A stretch of DNA of 61,885 nucleotides from contig CAYURI010000004.1 in the NCBI GenBank assembly GCA_964447275.1, positions 1 through 61,885 of the forward strand, read 5' to 3'. Position 1 is the first letter of the stretch. Each line of letters starts with the position of its first letter. A program made the position numbers and the translations under genes. The notes below the pieces were generated by a model. It made no database searches, had not been told where the DNA came from, and saw only the letters and a program-made list of their open reading frames with translations. Source of the DNA: DAOSVX01 sp964447275. GTDB taxonomy: Bacteria > Bacillota_I > Bacilli_A > RF39 > UBA660. Of this stretch, positions 32,724 through 42,178 are shown in pieces.

Positions 32724-34544
32724 CTATCTTCTACGAGGTCTTTGTTTTTTTAAAGTGCTAACTAAAACAAAGATGATGAAACTAGAACCAATTAGTATAT
32801 AAGCAATATTATTTATTTCTTTATCTTTATTCTTATTTTCAATCTCTAACGCTTTTATTTCATTTAATAAATTGGTAGCATCTTCACTAGCATTTTCATT
32901 ATTACTATAATTAATAAAATAATCGTCAATATCTTTTTCTAATTCATTTACTTTATTTATCAAAGTTATTTTATGATCAGCCCATAAAGTAGTTTTCTCA
33001 TAATATTTAATTAATTCAGTAACTGAAGTTGGAACTTCATATAAAGCTGGAGCTATACTTGGGGTTTTTATTCCATCACCTAGTTTTTCGTAAGCGGATG
33101 TTATTTCATATAAAATATTTTCTTCATTTTTTAAAGCAAGAAATTCAATTCCATAAGGTAAATTATCACTAGCAAAACCAAGTGGCACAGTAATACTAGG
33201 ATAGCCTGTGGCACTACTAACAAAGGTTGATGGGGCTTTAACACCACTAGTTTGAACACTTAGTTGATAAATTTTGTTCTTAGTAGTTGGATAAGCAATA
33301 ACATTTAAATCATAAGTATTAAATACTTCATTAACGTGATTTTGATATTTTTCTCTCGTACTTGCTAATAAAGATAGTTTTGATGATGTTGTTTTGCCAC
33401 AAGAGTTAGCATAACCACCTAAACTAGTTACTTTCTCTGATGATCTAGCTAAAGAATTAAAATTTCTAATTGTTCCGGTGGTATTTAGAATATATTCATC
33501 AAAGCCATCACAAAAAGTAAAACCTGCTAAAGAACTTGACCATAAATAATAGTAATAATTAGTAAAAAAGTCATCAATATAAACTATTTCTGCTCCGGCA
33601 TCTTCCATTTCTTTAATGGATGCTAACATCATATTATATATTTCGTCATTCGTTAAAGAGTTAGCTTTTAAAGAAGAATTAGATGTTCCTTTTAAAAAAG
33701 AATTAATAATACCAATCTTTTTACCTGCTAAAGAAGTATTGCTCGTATTATAAGTTTTATCAGTACCATCAATAATACTTAATATTAAAGCATTATCACT
33801 AACTGTTTTAGATAATACTCCGACAGTGTCTCTTGTTATATCATAAGGAATTACCCCATTGCTACTAACAAGTCCTACTGTGGGCCTTATGCCTACTAGA
33901 TTAGCTGCCGAAGCTGGTACTCTAACTGATGAATTAGTATCAGTACCAAGAGCTGCCGCCCCAAAAGAAGCGGCTACTGATACAGCGCTTCCTCCTGATG
34001 AGCCATAAGGACTATATAAAGGATTATAAGCATTTAATACTTGGCCATAAGAACTATAAGAGTTCCCAGCTGAAAAAGCAAATTCACTCATGTTAGTCGT
34101 TGCTATGATAATGGCTCCAGCATCTTTTAGTTTCTTTATAACTGTTGCATCATTATTGGGATAATTATCTTTTAAAGCTTTGGAGCCAGCCGTGGTAGCC
34201 AATCCTTTAACATCAATATTAGTCTTAACAACTATCGGAATACCATGAAGTGGCCCTAAAGTGTCACCACTAGCCAACTTTTCATCTAACTCTTTGGCTT
34301 CATTAATGGCATTTTCATTAATAAACAAAATAGCATTATATTTATCATTATAAGTATTTATTCTATCTAGATACAAATTAACTAATTGTTCACTAATAAT
34401 ATAACCCTTAATAAGATAATCTTCTAGTTCGCTTATGGTAGTTGTTGTAATATCAATTGGCGCTTTAGACAACCCAAAAACATTAGTTATTAGACTAAAA
34501 AAAAGAATTAAAAATAAGATAAAACTTTTAATTCTATTTTTCAT
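32724..34544 (-). CDS. Secreted, membrane-anchored amidase-signature hydrolase
   Basis: 606 aa. N-terminal signal (residues 5-23, FILFLILFFSLITNVFGLS), amidase-signature domain about 60-510, Glu/Lys-rich coiled coil near 540-570, and a C-terminal transmembrane helix (IAYILIGSSFIIFVLVS) with basic tail KKQRPRRR. The Ser-cisSer-Lys triad is intact: Lys in GIPIVVKTNID, Ser in YGSSGGSAVSVAA and nucleophile Ser in GTDTNSSVRVPAS (family GGS-IR). This is not GatA, since it is exported and anchored. It lies between smpB and ssrA, with smpB's stop directly before its start. Substrate unknown; cell-wall or host amides are possible. Confidence 0.88.
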   Translation of the reverse strand: MKNRIKSFILFLILFFSLITNVFGLSKAPIDITTTTISELEDYLIKGYIISEQLVNLYLDRINTYNDKYNAILFINENAINEAKELDEKLASGDTLGPLHGIPIVVKTNIDVKGLATTAGSKALKDNYPNNDATVIKKLKDAGAIIIATTNMSEFAFSAGNSYSSYGQVLNAYNPLYSPYGSSGGSAVSVAASFGAAALGTDTNSSVRVPASAANLVGIRPTVGLVSSNGVIPYDITRDTVGVLSKTVSDNALILSIIDGTDKTYNTSNTSLAGKKIGIINSFLKGTSNSSLKANSLTNDEIYNMMLASIKEMEDAGAEIVYIDDFFTNYYYYLWSSSLAGFTFCDGFDEYILNTTGTIRNFNSLARSSEKVTSLGGYANSCGKTTSSKLSLLASTREKYQNHVNEVFNTYDLNVIAYPTTKNKIYQLSVQTSGVKAPSTFVSSATGYPSITVPLGFASDNLPYGIEFLALKNEENILYEITSAYEKLGDGIKTPSIAPALYEVPTSVTELIKYYEKTTLWADHKITLINKVNELEKDIDDYFINYSNNENASEDATNLLNEIKALEIENKNKDKEINNIAYILIGSSFIIFVLVSTLKKQRPRRR

Positions 34545-34973
34545 TTATTCCCCTCTTCTTCTTTCCATTTCAATATCTTTATCTTTGATAACTTGTCTTT
34601 TATCAAATAGCTTTTTACCTTTACAAAGGCCTAACAATAGTTTTACTTTATTATCTTTTAAGTACATTTTTAAAGGTATTAAAGTTAAGCCCTCTTCTTC
34701 TACTTCACTTTTAAGTTTTAATATTTCATTTTTATGTAAGAGTAGCTTTCTTGTTTGTCTTTCATCATACTTGCTGTTATCGGCTTTATCATATTTACCA
34801 ATATACATATTAATAACAAACACTTCGTTATCTTTTATTTTGCCATAACAATCTTTTAAATTAACATCGCCTTTTCTAATTGATTTTACTTCACAACCAG
34901 TTAGAACAATTCCTGCTTCTGTTTCTTTGACAATAAAATAATCAAAATAGGCTTTCTTATTCTTTATTTCCAT
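34545..34973 (-). CDS. smpB: SsrA-binding protein SmpB
   Basis: 142 aa OB-fold protein that delivers tmRNA to stalled ribosomes. MEIKNKKAYFDYFI, ETEAGIVLTGCEVKSIRKGD, KDNEVFVINMYIGKY and RKLLLHKNEI are family blocks. The basic C-terminal tail (DKRQVIKDKDIEMERRRG) is shorter than usual but has the mRNA-channel-probing character. Start ATG 34971-34973 overlaps the rnr end by 17 bases; the GGTGAT ribosome site is inside rnr. Order rnr-smpB-(amidase)-ssrA. Confidence 0.96.
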   Translation of the reverse strand: MEIKNKKAYFDYFIVKETEAGIVLTGCEVKSIRKGDVNLKDCYGKIKDNEVFVINMYIGKYDKADNSKYDERQTRKLLLHKNEILKLKSEVEEEGLTLIPLKMYLKDNKVKLLLGLCKGKKLFDKRQVIKDKDIEMERRRGE

Positions 34974-37062
34974 CTTTATCACCTGCCACTAGTTCAAAGT
35001 CAATCGTTGAAGATTCTTTGCTAGCACCAATTACTTTAACATCAACTTCATCACCTAAGCGATATGTTTTTTTAGTGTTTTGGCCAATTAAAGAAAGTAA
35101 TTCTTCAACATAAACATAAAAGTCTCCCTTTAAGACATTTATATGAACTAAACCCTCAATTAAATTATCAAGTTCAACAAAGAAACCATAATTAGTTATC
35201 GTGCTAATAACACCATGGAATGTTTCTCCAATATGACCTTCCATATATTCAGCCATTTTCATATCTTCAACATCTCTTTCGGCTTTTTCCGCAGCTTGTT
35301 CTCTTTCGCTACATTGTAAAGCAATCTCATCTAAATCACTATTAACATTATTAATAGTTTCAATATTAATTTCATTTTCAAATAAGAATAATCTCGTTAA
35401 ACGATGAACCATTAAATCTGGATATCTTCTAATTGGACTCGTAAAATGACAATACATTTTACTAGCCAACCCAAAGTGACCAATATTATTAGTTTGATAA
35501 ACAGCTTTTTTCATACTTCTTAAAAGTAAAGCTGATAAAATATCAAATTCTTTTTTATCACTTAATTCTGCTAATAATTTTTGTAAACCTTGATTACTAA
35601 AATCATTTTTACGAGCAGTTACTTGATAACCTAGAATTTTAATTAAATTTAAAAACTTAGTAATTTTTTCACTATCAGGAATATCATGAACACGATAGAC
35701 AAATGGTAAATCTAAATGCGTAAATCTTTCGGCAATTGTTTCGTTAGCAGCAATCATAAAGTCTTCAATTAGCTTTTCACCATCTTCTCTAAATCTTCTT
35801 TTGATATCAATGGCTTTACCATTTTCATCTTGAACTACTTTAGCTTCTTCTAATTCAAAGTCAATATAACCTCTTTTTTCTTTTTCTTGACGAAGAATCT
35901 TGGCTAGTTCGTTCATCTTAATTAAAACATCTTTAAATGGTTCATATAAAGGATCAACAATATTACGCATAATAATATCATTAACTTTTTCATAAGTCAT
36001 CTTTTTAACACTTTTTATATAAGAAGGAAAAATATCAGCATCTAATACTTTACCATCTTTATTTATCTTCATTTCACAAGATAAAGTAAGTCTTATTTCG
36101 CCTTCATTTAAAGAACAGATCCCATTACTTAATTTTCTTGGTAACATTGGAATAACCGTATCTGCTAAATAAGAGCTGGTTCCCCTTTTGTAAGCTTCTT
36201 GATCAAGTGGACTATCCTTAGTAACATAATGACTTACATCAGCAATATGCACCCCTAGAATATAGTCTTCACCACTTAATTCTAAACTTATGGCATCGTC
36301 TATATCTTTAGTATCAGAGCCATCAATCGTAAAGATCATTTTACTAGTTAAATCAGTTCTGCCTTCTAATTCTTTATCAGTTACAGAAGAAGAGATTTCA
36401 TCAACTTGTTTCATAACTGCTTCATTAAATTCATCAAAAATCCCATATTTATAAGCAATACTTAAAATATCAACTCCTGGATCGGTTTTATGACCAATAA
36501 TTTTTATAATCTTCCCTTGATATTTTTTATTACTAATTTCTTTAGTTACTTCAACTAATACTTTATGACCCTCGACGCAGTTTTTTAAGCTCTCTTTGTC
36601 TAAAATAATAGTTAGATCTCTTTTTTCATCATCTAGTTCTAGTTCTAATTTATTATTTTTAAGAACTAATTCACCAACCAAGTTATTTAATTCTCTTTTT
36701 AAAATCTTTATTACTTGGCCTTCACCATTTTTTAATACTTCACAAAGGACCATATCATCATGAACAGCACCATTTAGAGCTTCTTTAGGTATTTTGATAT
36801 CTTCGCCTTTAGGGACAAACAAAAAACCAAAGCCTTTCTTGCTTACTGATAATTTACCAACTTTCATATTAGACATATTTTTTATTAATAAATATTTATC
36901 TTTCTTTGTCTTATAAACAACAAACTCTTTTTCTAGTTTGTCTAGTACTTCTTGTAATTCTTTTAATTCTTCTGCAGTTTTAAGACCTAATAAATCATTT
37001 ATCGCTATTATATCCATTGCATCTAATATTTTATCTAATTTTTCTAATATTAATTCTCTCAT
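34957..37062 (-). CDS. rnr: Ribonuclease R
   Basis: 3'-5' hydrolytic exoribonuclease (RNase II/R family) that degrades structured RNA and, with tmRNA-SmpB, non-stop mRNAs. 701 aa. N-terminal winged helix (1-60), cold-shock domains, the RNB catalytic block TIDGSDTKDIDDAISLE with its metal aspartates, GHFGLASKMYCHFTSPIRRY, and the C-terminal S1 domain with GVISTITNYGFFVELDNLIE. The Lys-rich tail of some homologues is nearly absent (ends DKDGNKE). Start ATG 37060-37062 with GAGGT upstream. Confidence 0.96.
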   Translation of the reverse strand: MRELILEKLDKILDAMDIIAINDLLGLKTAEELKELQEVLDKLEKEFVVYKTKKDKYLLIKNMSNMKVGKLSVSKKGFGFLFVPKGEDIKIPKEALNGAVHDDMVLCEVLKNGEGQVIKILKRELNNLVGELVLKNNKLELELDDEKRDLTIILDKESLKNCVEGHKVLVEVTKEISNKKYQGKIIKIIGHKTDPGVDILSIAYKYGIFDEFNEAVMKQVDEISSSVTDKELEGRTDLTSKMIFTIDGSDTKDIDDAISLELSGEDYILGVHIADVSHYVTKDSPLDQEAYKRGTSSYLADTVIPMLPRKLSNGICSLNEGEIRLTLSCEMKINKDGKVLDADIFPSYIKSVKKMTYEKVNDIIMRNIVDPLYEPFKDVLIKMNELAKILRQEKEKRGYIDFELEEAKVVQDENGKAIDIKRRFREDGEKLIEDFMIAANETIAERFTHLDLPFVYRVHDIPDSEKITKFLNLIKILGYQVTARKNDFSNQGLQKLLAELSDKKEFDILSALLLRSMKKAVYQTNNIGHFGLASKMYCHFTSPIRRYPDLMVHRLTRLFLFENEINIETINNVNSDLDEIALQCSEREQAAEKAERDVEDMKMAEYMEGHIGETFHGVISTITNYGFFVELDNLIEGLVHINVLKGDFYVYVEELLSLIGQNTKKTYRLGDEVDVKVIGASKESSTIDFELVAGDKDGNKE

Positions 37063-37125
37063 AACATACCTCATTATTATTTTAGCATATTATTTTGTTA
37101 TTGCATAAAATAAATACTTTTATTA

Positions 37126-37155
37126 TTTACAAATAAATATTTCTGGTGTTAAAAT
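37126..37155 (+). promoter_or_regulatory. Promoter of PRPP synthetase gene
   Basis: TTTACA (37126-37131), 18-base spacer, TAAAAT (37150-37155), followed by a TAGGAGGG ribosome site at 37163-37170. Confidence 0.65.
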
Positions 37156-37174
37156 AAAAATATAGGAGGGTTTT

Positions 37175-38293
37175 ATGGAAAATAACAATAATAATTGTTC
37201 TGATTTTAAACTTATACTACTACCAGGAGCACTAAAGTTTGGTGAAAAAGTAAATGAACATTTAAAAGATTTACTGCAAACTTCTAGTGATTTTATTTTG
37301 CCTATGGATGTACCAAGATTTAATGACGGTGAAGGCAAAGCAAAAATGGCTGATAATGATTCAGCAAGAAACTGTAAAGTCTTTATATTGCAAGATTACA
37401 CAAATAGTTTTGCTTGTTACAACCTTAGAGGTATGAAAGTCCCTTATAGCCCTGATGATCATTATCGTGATATTATAAGAGCTATTGGTGCTTTAAGAGG
37501 TCACGCAAGAGAAATATCCATTATTATGCCTAACTTATACGAAGGAAGGCAACATAAAGGAAGCTCAAAAGAATCATTAGATTGCGCTATAGCATTGCAA
37601 GAACTTAATAGTTATGGAATTAAAAGAATAGTGACTTTTGATGTTCATAACGATGGCGTTACTAATGCCATACCTCTCACAGAATTTAAAAACATTCATC
37701 CTACCGGGCCACTGCTAAGAGATTTTATTGATAATGAAGAATTTGATCCGGGCGAGACAATAACAATAGCTCCTGATACTGGGGCAATCGAAAGAGCTTC
37801 CTATATTAGAGATGTTTTCGATAATAAATTAGGTTACTTTAATAAAGAAAGAGATCGCATTAAAATTATTGATGGTAAAGCTCAAATTAAAGCTCACACT
37901 TTCATTGGGCCAAGAGTTTATGGTAAAGACGTTATAATTAGAGATGATATTATTGATTCTGGCGGTTCAATGATTGATACAATAAGACAAATAAAAGCTA
38001 AAGGTGCCAGAAGAGTATATGTAATCGTAACATTTGCTCTGTTTTCTAGAGGATATGAAGAGTTTGATAAACTCTACGAGGAAGGATCTTTATATAAAAT
38101 ATATGCAACTAACTTAACCTATGTACCAGATGAATTAAGAAGTAGGCCATGGTTTCACTGTACAGATTGTTCTAGACAATTAGCCGAGTATTTAGCTCAC
38201 TATAAAAATGACCAGTCTTTAAATGATTTAAATAAAACTGATCCAGAAATGATAAGAGAGCTTAATTTAAGAAGAAAAAAAAGAACTCACTAG
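37175..38293 (+). CDS. Divergent ribose-phosphate pyrophosphokinase
   Basis: 372 aa, longer than the ~315-aa classical Prs. It keeps two phosphoribosyltransferase-type lobes, with MDVPRFNDGEGKAKM (FSDGE-like), TFDVHNDGV (flag/metal loop), APDTGAIERA, and the PRPP-binding loop IRDDIIDSGGSMIDT (canonical DDMIDTAGT). The ATP loop is LYEGRQHKGSS in place of YARQDRK. It therefore belongs to a divergent clade seen in Clostridia and allied gut bacteria. It would make PRPP from ribose-5-phosphate. It is the only plus-strand gene inserted in the eno-secG-rnr-smpB cluster, with its own promoter and terminator. Confidence 0.88.
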   Translation: MENNNNNCSDFKLILLPGALKFGEKVNEHLKDLLQTSSDFILPMDVPRFNDGEGKAKMADNDSARNCKVFILQDYTNSFACYNLRGMKVPYSPDDHYRDIIRAIGALRGHAREISIIMPNLYEGRQHKGSSKESLDCAIALQELNSYGIKRIVTFDVHNDGVTNAIPLTEFKNIHPTGPLLRDFIDNEEFDPGETITIAPDTGAIERASYIRDVFDNKLGYFNKERDRIKIIDGKAQIKAHTFIGPRVYGKDVIIRDDIIDSGGSMIDTIRQIKAKGARRVYVIVTFALFSRGYEEFDKLYEEGSLYKIYATNLTYVPDELRSRPWFHCTDCSRQLAEYLAHYKNDQSLNDLNKTDPEMIRELNLRRKKRTH

Positions 38294-38301
38294 GAGTTCT
38301 T
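38279..38301. terminator. Terminator of PRPP synthetase gene
   Basis: Hairpin AAGAACTC-acta-GGAGTTCTT then T-rich sequence; it may also serve secG from the other side. Confidence 0.7.
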
Positions 38302-38306
38302 GTTAT

Positions 38307-38522
38307 TTATTTTATAAATAAGATAAATGATAGGATAAAAAATGTTATACCTAATATCAAAGTTAATCTACTAATAAATAGTTCACTACCACGTTCTTTT
38401 TGATTTTTAAATAAAGATTCATTACCACCACTAATTATTTGACTAGCATCGCTAGCTTTACCACTTTGTAGTAAAACAATTACAATAAGTAAAACTGAAA
38501 TTATTAATAAAACTGTTTCCAT
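38307..38522 (-). CDS. secG: Preprotein translocase subunit SecG
   Basis: 71 aa, two transmembrane helices (TVLLIISVLLIVIVLLQSGK; LTLILGITFFILSFILFI) joined by a cytoplasmic loop with KASDASQIISGGNESLF, the standard SecG pattern (LLQ.GK...S..I.GG...LF). Part of the SecYEG channel. Located between eno and rnr, as in many Firmicutes. A good ribosome site (CGAGTGAT) is present. Confidence 0.93.
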   Translation of the reverse strand: METVLLIISVLLIVIVLLQSGKASDASQIISGGNESLFKNQKERGSELFISRLTLILGITFFILSFILFIK

Positions 38523-38575
38523 TATATCACTCGTTTCTCGGTTTTTAATTTAACATAATATTATGAAAAAGGCAA

Positions 38576-39811
38576 TTATTTTCGATTAATTAAGTCTTCT
38601 TCAATCTTTAGTAAACGATTATATTTAGCAATTCTTTCGCCTCTAGCAATAGAGCCAGTTTTAATAAAAGGAATATTTAAACCACATACTAAATCAGCTA
38701 TTGATGTATCTTCTGTTTCACCACTACGATGTGACATAATCATTTTATAGTTATTGTTGTAAGCGAGTTTTATCGTATCACATGTTTCACTAATAGTCCC
38801 AATTTGATTAGGTTTAATGATGATGGCATTAAAATACTTTTTATCAATACCTTCTTGTAACATATTTTTATTAGTAACAAAATAGTCATCACCAACAATT
38901 AAAATTTTATTTTTATATAAAGAGGTTATTGCTTGAATATTAGTAATATCACTCTCCGCAAAGGCATCCTCAATACTAATGATTGGGTATTCTTTAATTA
39001 TTTCTTGATAATATTCTAATAACTTTTCACCAGTTATTTTTCGACCTTCAAAGTCATATCTTTCTATATCACTTAAATAGAAAGATGATGCCGCCACATC
39101 TAGGGCAATATATACTTGTCTGCCTGGTTTATAACCAGCTTTTTCGATTGCTTTGACAATTAAATCAAGCGCTTCTTTATGATTATTTAAATTGGGAGCA
39201 AAGCCACCTTCGTCCCCTACACCAGTAGATAATTTCTTTTCTTTTAAAATGCTTTTTAACTCATGATATATTTCACTACTAGCTCTTAAACGTTCTTTAA
39301 AAATCCTAATTAAAGGAACAATCATAAATTCTTGAATATCTAAATTATTATCAGCATGAGCTCCACCATTAATAATATTAACCATCATCAGTGGTAAGGA
39401 TACTTTGCCATTGGATACATATTCATATAATTCTTTATTGCTTGCTAAAGCAGCAGCTTTTAGACAAGCTAAAGAGACTGCTAAAGTAGCGTTAGCTCCT
39501 AAAACACTTTTATTATTAGTACCATCAATACTCATTAAAGCATTATCTATTCTTCTTTGATTTAGCTCGGCCCCAATTAAGTTATCTCTAATTACACCAT
39601 TAATATTATTTATCGCGTTTAATACGCCTTTACCATGATATCTTTTAGAATCATTATCTCTTAGTTCTAGAGCTTCTTTTTCTCCAGTAGAAGCCCCACT
39701 TGGTGAAGAAGCTGTAACTTTTTGACCATTTTCTAAAGTTAGTTCCACTTCAACAGTTGGATTTCCTCTAGAATCTAAAATTTCTCTGGCTTTTAAGTCC
39801 TTTATTTTCAC
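38576..39811 (-). CDS. eno: Enolase
   Basis: Converts 2-phosphoglycerate to phosphoenolpyruvate in glycolysis. 411 aa, about 15-20 residues shorter than usual, with the shortening near the C-terminus. AREILDSRGNPTVEVEL, PSGASTGEKEALELRD, INGGAHADNNLDIQEFMIVP, VGDEGGFAPN, ISIEDAFAESD, KPNQIGT and MSHRSGETEDTSIADLV hold all catalytic and metal residues. First gene of the minus-strand eno-secG-rnr-smpB series. Confidence 0.97.
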   Translation of the reverse strand: MKIKDLKAREILDSRGNPTVEVELTLENGQKVTASSPSGASTGEKEALELRDNDSKRYHGKGVLNAINNINGVIRDNLIGAELNQRRIDNALMSIDGTNNKSVLGANATLAVSLACLKAAALASNKELYEYVSNGKVSLPLMMVNIINGGAHADNNLDIQEFMIVPLIRIFKERLRASSEIYHELKSILKEKKLSTGVGDEGGFAPNLNNHKEALDLIVKAIEKAGYKPGRQVYIALDVAASSFYLSDIERYDFEGRKITGEKLLEYYQEIIKEYPIISIEDAFAESDITNIQAITSLYKNKILIVGDDYFVTNKNMLQEGIDKKYFNAIIIKPNQIGTISETCDTIKLAYNNNYKMIMSHRSGETEDTSIADLVCGLNIPFIKTGSIARGERIAKYNRLLKIEEDLINRK

Positions 39812-39927
39812 AGCGTCACCTTCTTATTCTCTAATAAATTATAACTTATTCCACTTATTTAAGCAACTAGATTTTTTAAGACTTTTATGGTATAATTTAC
39901 TAACTTGTAAGGGATTTGAGGTATTTT

Positions 39928-41163
39928 ATGATCAGAGATTTAACAGTATTTGAATTTGACGAATTTGCTAAAAGTCATCCACTAAAAAGTTATCATCAAA
40001 CTTCTAGTTATGCTATCTTAATGAGTAATTATGGCTACACTTATAACTTAGTTGGTTACTTTGATGAATATAATAATTTAGTTGCTGCTTCAGTTATTCT
40101 TTTAAAAAAAATTAATGGTCACCTATCTTATGGTTATGCTCCAAAAGGTTTTTTGTTAGATTTTTATAATTCTGAATTATTAAAATCATTTACAAAAGCA
40201 ATTGCTGACTATTATTATAAAAAAAATGTCATATTTATTAAGATTAATCCAGAAATAGCAATTGGTGAAGCGAGAAAAGAAAATGATTATAAAGTCATTT
40301 ATAATCAGAATGTTAAGATTGTTGATTATTTAAATACTTATGGCTATAAGCAATTAAAGCCAACTTTTGCTTTTGAAACTTTAATTCCCAGATTTAATGC
40401 CATTGTTAATTTAAGTGAACTAAGTTTAGAAAATGTTTCTAAAAATGTTCGTAGCAAAGTTCGTAAAGGCGAAAGACAGGGTTTATCCCTAGAAAAAGTT
40501 AACGTTGATAAAATTGATTTATTTTATCGATTTATTAAGAATAAAAAAGATCGTAAATTAGAATATTATAAAGACTATTATAATGCTTTTAATAAGCTTA
40601 ATGCTTCAGAACTTTATTTAGTTAAAATAAATTATAAAAATTTCTTAGTTAATACTCAACAAAAATATGAAGAAGAACTAGAAATAAATAGTTTCTGTAA
40701 TCAAATGTTACAAAATAGTAAGAAAAGCTCAGTATTAAATTCTAAATTAGAATCTGATAAAAAGTTGCAGTCTTTAAAAAATGATATCTTACTTGCTACT
40801 AATAAAATTAAAATTAGCCAAGAAGAATATATTGGTGGAGCTTTCATTATTAAGTTTGATAATCGTTTCTACTTTGTTAGAACTGGTTTTGATACTAATT
40901 ATAGTACAGTTAATGCTAATTACTTTATGTATTACAAATTAATGGAAATGTTTAAAAATGAATGTAAATTTGCTGATTTAAATGGTATTACTGGATTATT
41001 TAAAAATAAAGAAGATAAATATTATGGTTTAAATCAATTTAAATTAGGTTTTAATCCTAAGATGTTTGAATTTATAGGTGAATTTGATTTAGTCCTTGAT
41101 TCTAAAATATATAATCGTTTAGAAAAAAGTAATTGGTTTAGTAAAGAATTTAAAAAGCAATAA
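39928..41163 (+). CDS. FemAB-family peptidoglycan-bridge aminoacyltransferase
   Basis: 411 aa. Two GNAT-like lobes: first with SYHQTSSYAILMSNYGYTY and IKINPEI, second with YIGGAFIIKFDNRFYFVRTG, YFMYYKLMEMFKNECKFADL and GITGLFKNKEDKYYGLNQFK plus LGF, all FemX/MurM-like. A helical arm of about 50 residues (near 245-295) is the coiled-coil seen in FemA. It would add an amino acid from aminoacyl-tRNA to the stem peptide of lipid II, so the cell has a cross-bridged wall. Start ATG 39928 with GAGGT upstream. A TGGTATAAT extended -10 lies at 39888-39896. Confidence 0.88.
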   Translation: MIRDLTVFEFDEFAKSHPLKSYHQTSSYAILMSNYGYTYNLVGYFDEYNNLVAASVILLKKINGHLSYGYAPKGFLLDFYNSELLKSFTKAIADYYYKKNVIFIKINPEIAIGEARKENDYKVIYNQNVKIVDYLNTYGYKQLKPTFAFETLIPRFNAIVNLSELSLENVSKNVRSKVRKGERQGLSLEKVNVDKIDLFYRFIKNKKDRKLEYYKDYYNAFNKLNASELYLVKINYKNFLVNTQQKYEEELEINSFCNQMLQNSKKSSVLNSKLESDKKLQSLKNDILLATNKIKISQEEYIGGAFIIKFDNRFYFVRTGFDTNYSTVNANYFMYYKLMEMFKNECKFADLNGITGLFKNKEDKYYGLNQFKLGFNPKMFEFIGEFDLVLDSKIYNRLEKSNWFSKEFKKQ

Positions 41164-41189
41164 AAAAATGAGAGAAATCTCATTTTTAT
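41162..41189. terminator. Bidirectional terminator
   Basis: Hairpin AAAAAATGAGA-gaaa-TCTCATTTTT between convergent FemAB and serine-hydrolase genes. Confidence 0.8.
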
Positions 41190-42163
41190 TTATATGTTTC
41201 TAAAAAACAATTGTTACTTTTTTCTAAATAGTAATACTTATGAAGTTCATTAACTTTTTTCGATATATTATTAACTATCGTCCTAAAGTTATTTGTTCCA
41301 TAATTAGTTAAAACAACTATTATATAAGGATTGGTATCTTCAGCTATGCCAATATCATGAAAATAAGTACTATAATAACCATATTTATGAATAACATTTA
41401 AGTTTTCTAGATCTAAGAAGTTATCATAATCATTATCAAAATAAGTTCTTAGCTCTTTTCCTAGTACTTTATTGTTATTAATAAACTTATTTAATTCATA
41501 CATATAATTAAAAGCATCATCCAAATCAATACTGCCATAATTATCACCACCAACAAGGGTATAATCATTACCAATAGAATTCCCATAAGATTTTAATTTA
41601 CTAAAGCCAATATAATCAATTAACATTTGATGAGCTGAATTATCACTTACGCTGATGGCATATTTAACTAAATCTTTAATAGCTACTTTAGTACCAAAGA
41701 TATACTTTTGCATTCCTAAACTAGAAGCTCTTTGATAACTAGATGTATAAGTTAATTTTTCTTCAAGAATAAAATTATCATCGATGGCTTTATTATATAA
41801 ATATAAAGCATCCAACGTTTTAATTAAACTAGCTCCATAATAAACTGTATCTTCGTTATAAGTATATTTCAAAGTTGAATTTAAATCATAATATAAAATA
41901 CTAGAATAAGGATAATTATTTTTAATATAATTATCTATTTCAGCAATCTTATCTTCTACATTATCGGTTCCAACATACTTTTCAGCTAGACAATCACTAT
42001 ACTCTTTTGCTTGTCTTTCGCTTTTCAGTGATATATCATTTAAAGCCTTTTCTTGGGCTTTTAACTTTATTTGGAAATAAACTGTAAAGCTAAGAAAAGC
42101 AAAAAGAAGAAAAACACTTAAGGAAAATAAAGCTTTTAATCTTCTTCTTAGTTTTTTCTTCAT
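41186..42163 (-). CDS. Membrane-anchored class A beta-lactamase-like serine hydrolase
   Basis: 325 aa. One N-terminal membrane anchor (FSLSVFLLFAFLSFTVYFQI), then a Beta-lactamase2-type domain. Motif 1 SxxK is in YYGASLIKTLDALYLYN; motif 2 SDN is in AISVSDNSAHQMLIDYIGFS; motif 3 (KTG) appears as HKYG in NVIHKYGYY. Such proteins are usually penicillin-binding, carboxypeptidase-like or sensory, and HKYG makes resistance activity unlikely. It ends in the terminator shared with femAB and starts 15 bases after leuS, so it could be read with leuS. Confidence 0.8.
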   Translation of the reverse strand: MKKKLRRRLKALFSLSVFLLFAFLSFTVYFQIKLKAQEKALNDISLKSERQAKEYSDCLAEKYVGTDNVEDKIAEIDNYIKNNYPYSSILYYDLNSTLKYTYNEDTVYYGASLIKTLDALYLYNKAIDDNFILEEKLTYTSSYQRASSLGMQKYIFGTKVAIKDLVKYAISVSDNSAHQMLIDYIGFSKLKSYGNSIGNDYTLVGGDNYGSIDLDDAFNYMYELNKFINNNKVLGKELRTYFDNDYDNFLDLENLNVIHKYGYYSTYFHDIGIAEDTNPYIIVVLTNYGTNNFRTIVNNISKKVNELHKYYYLEKSNNCFLETYK

Positions 42164-42178
42164 TATTACACCCTCTTT

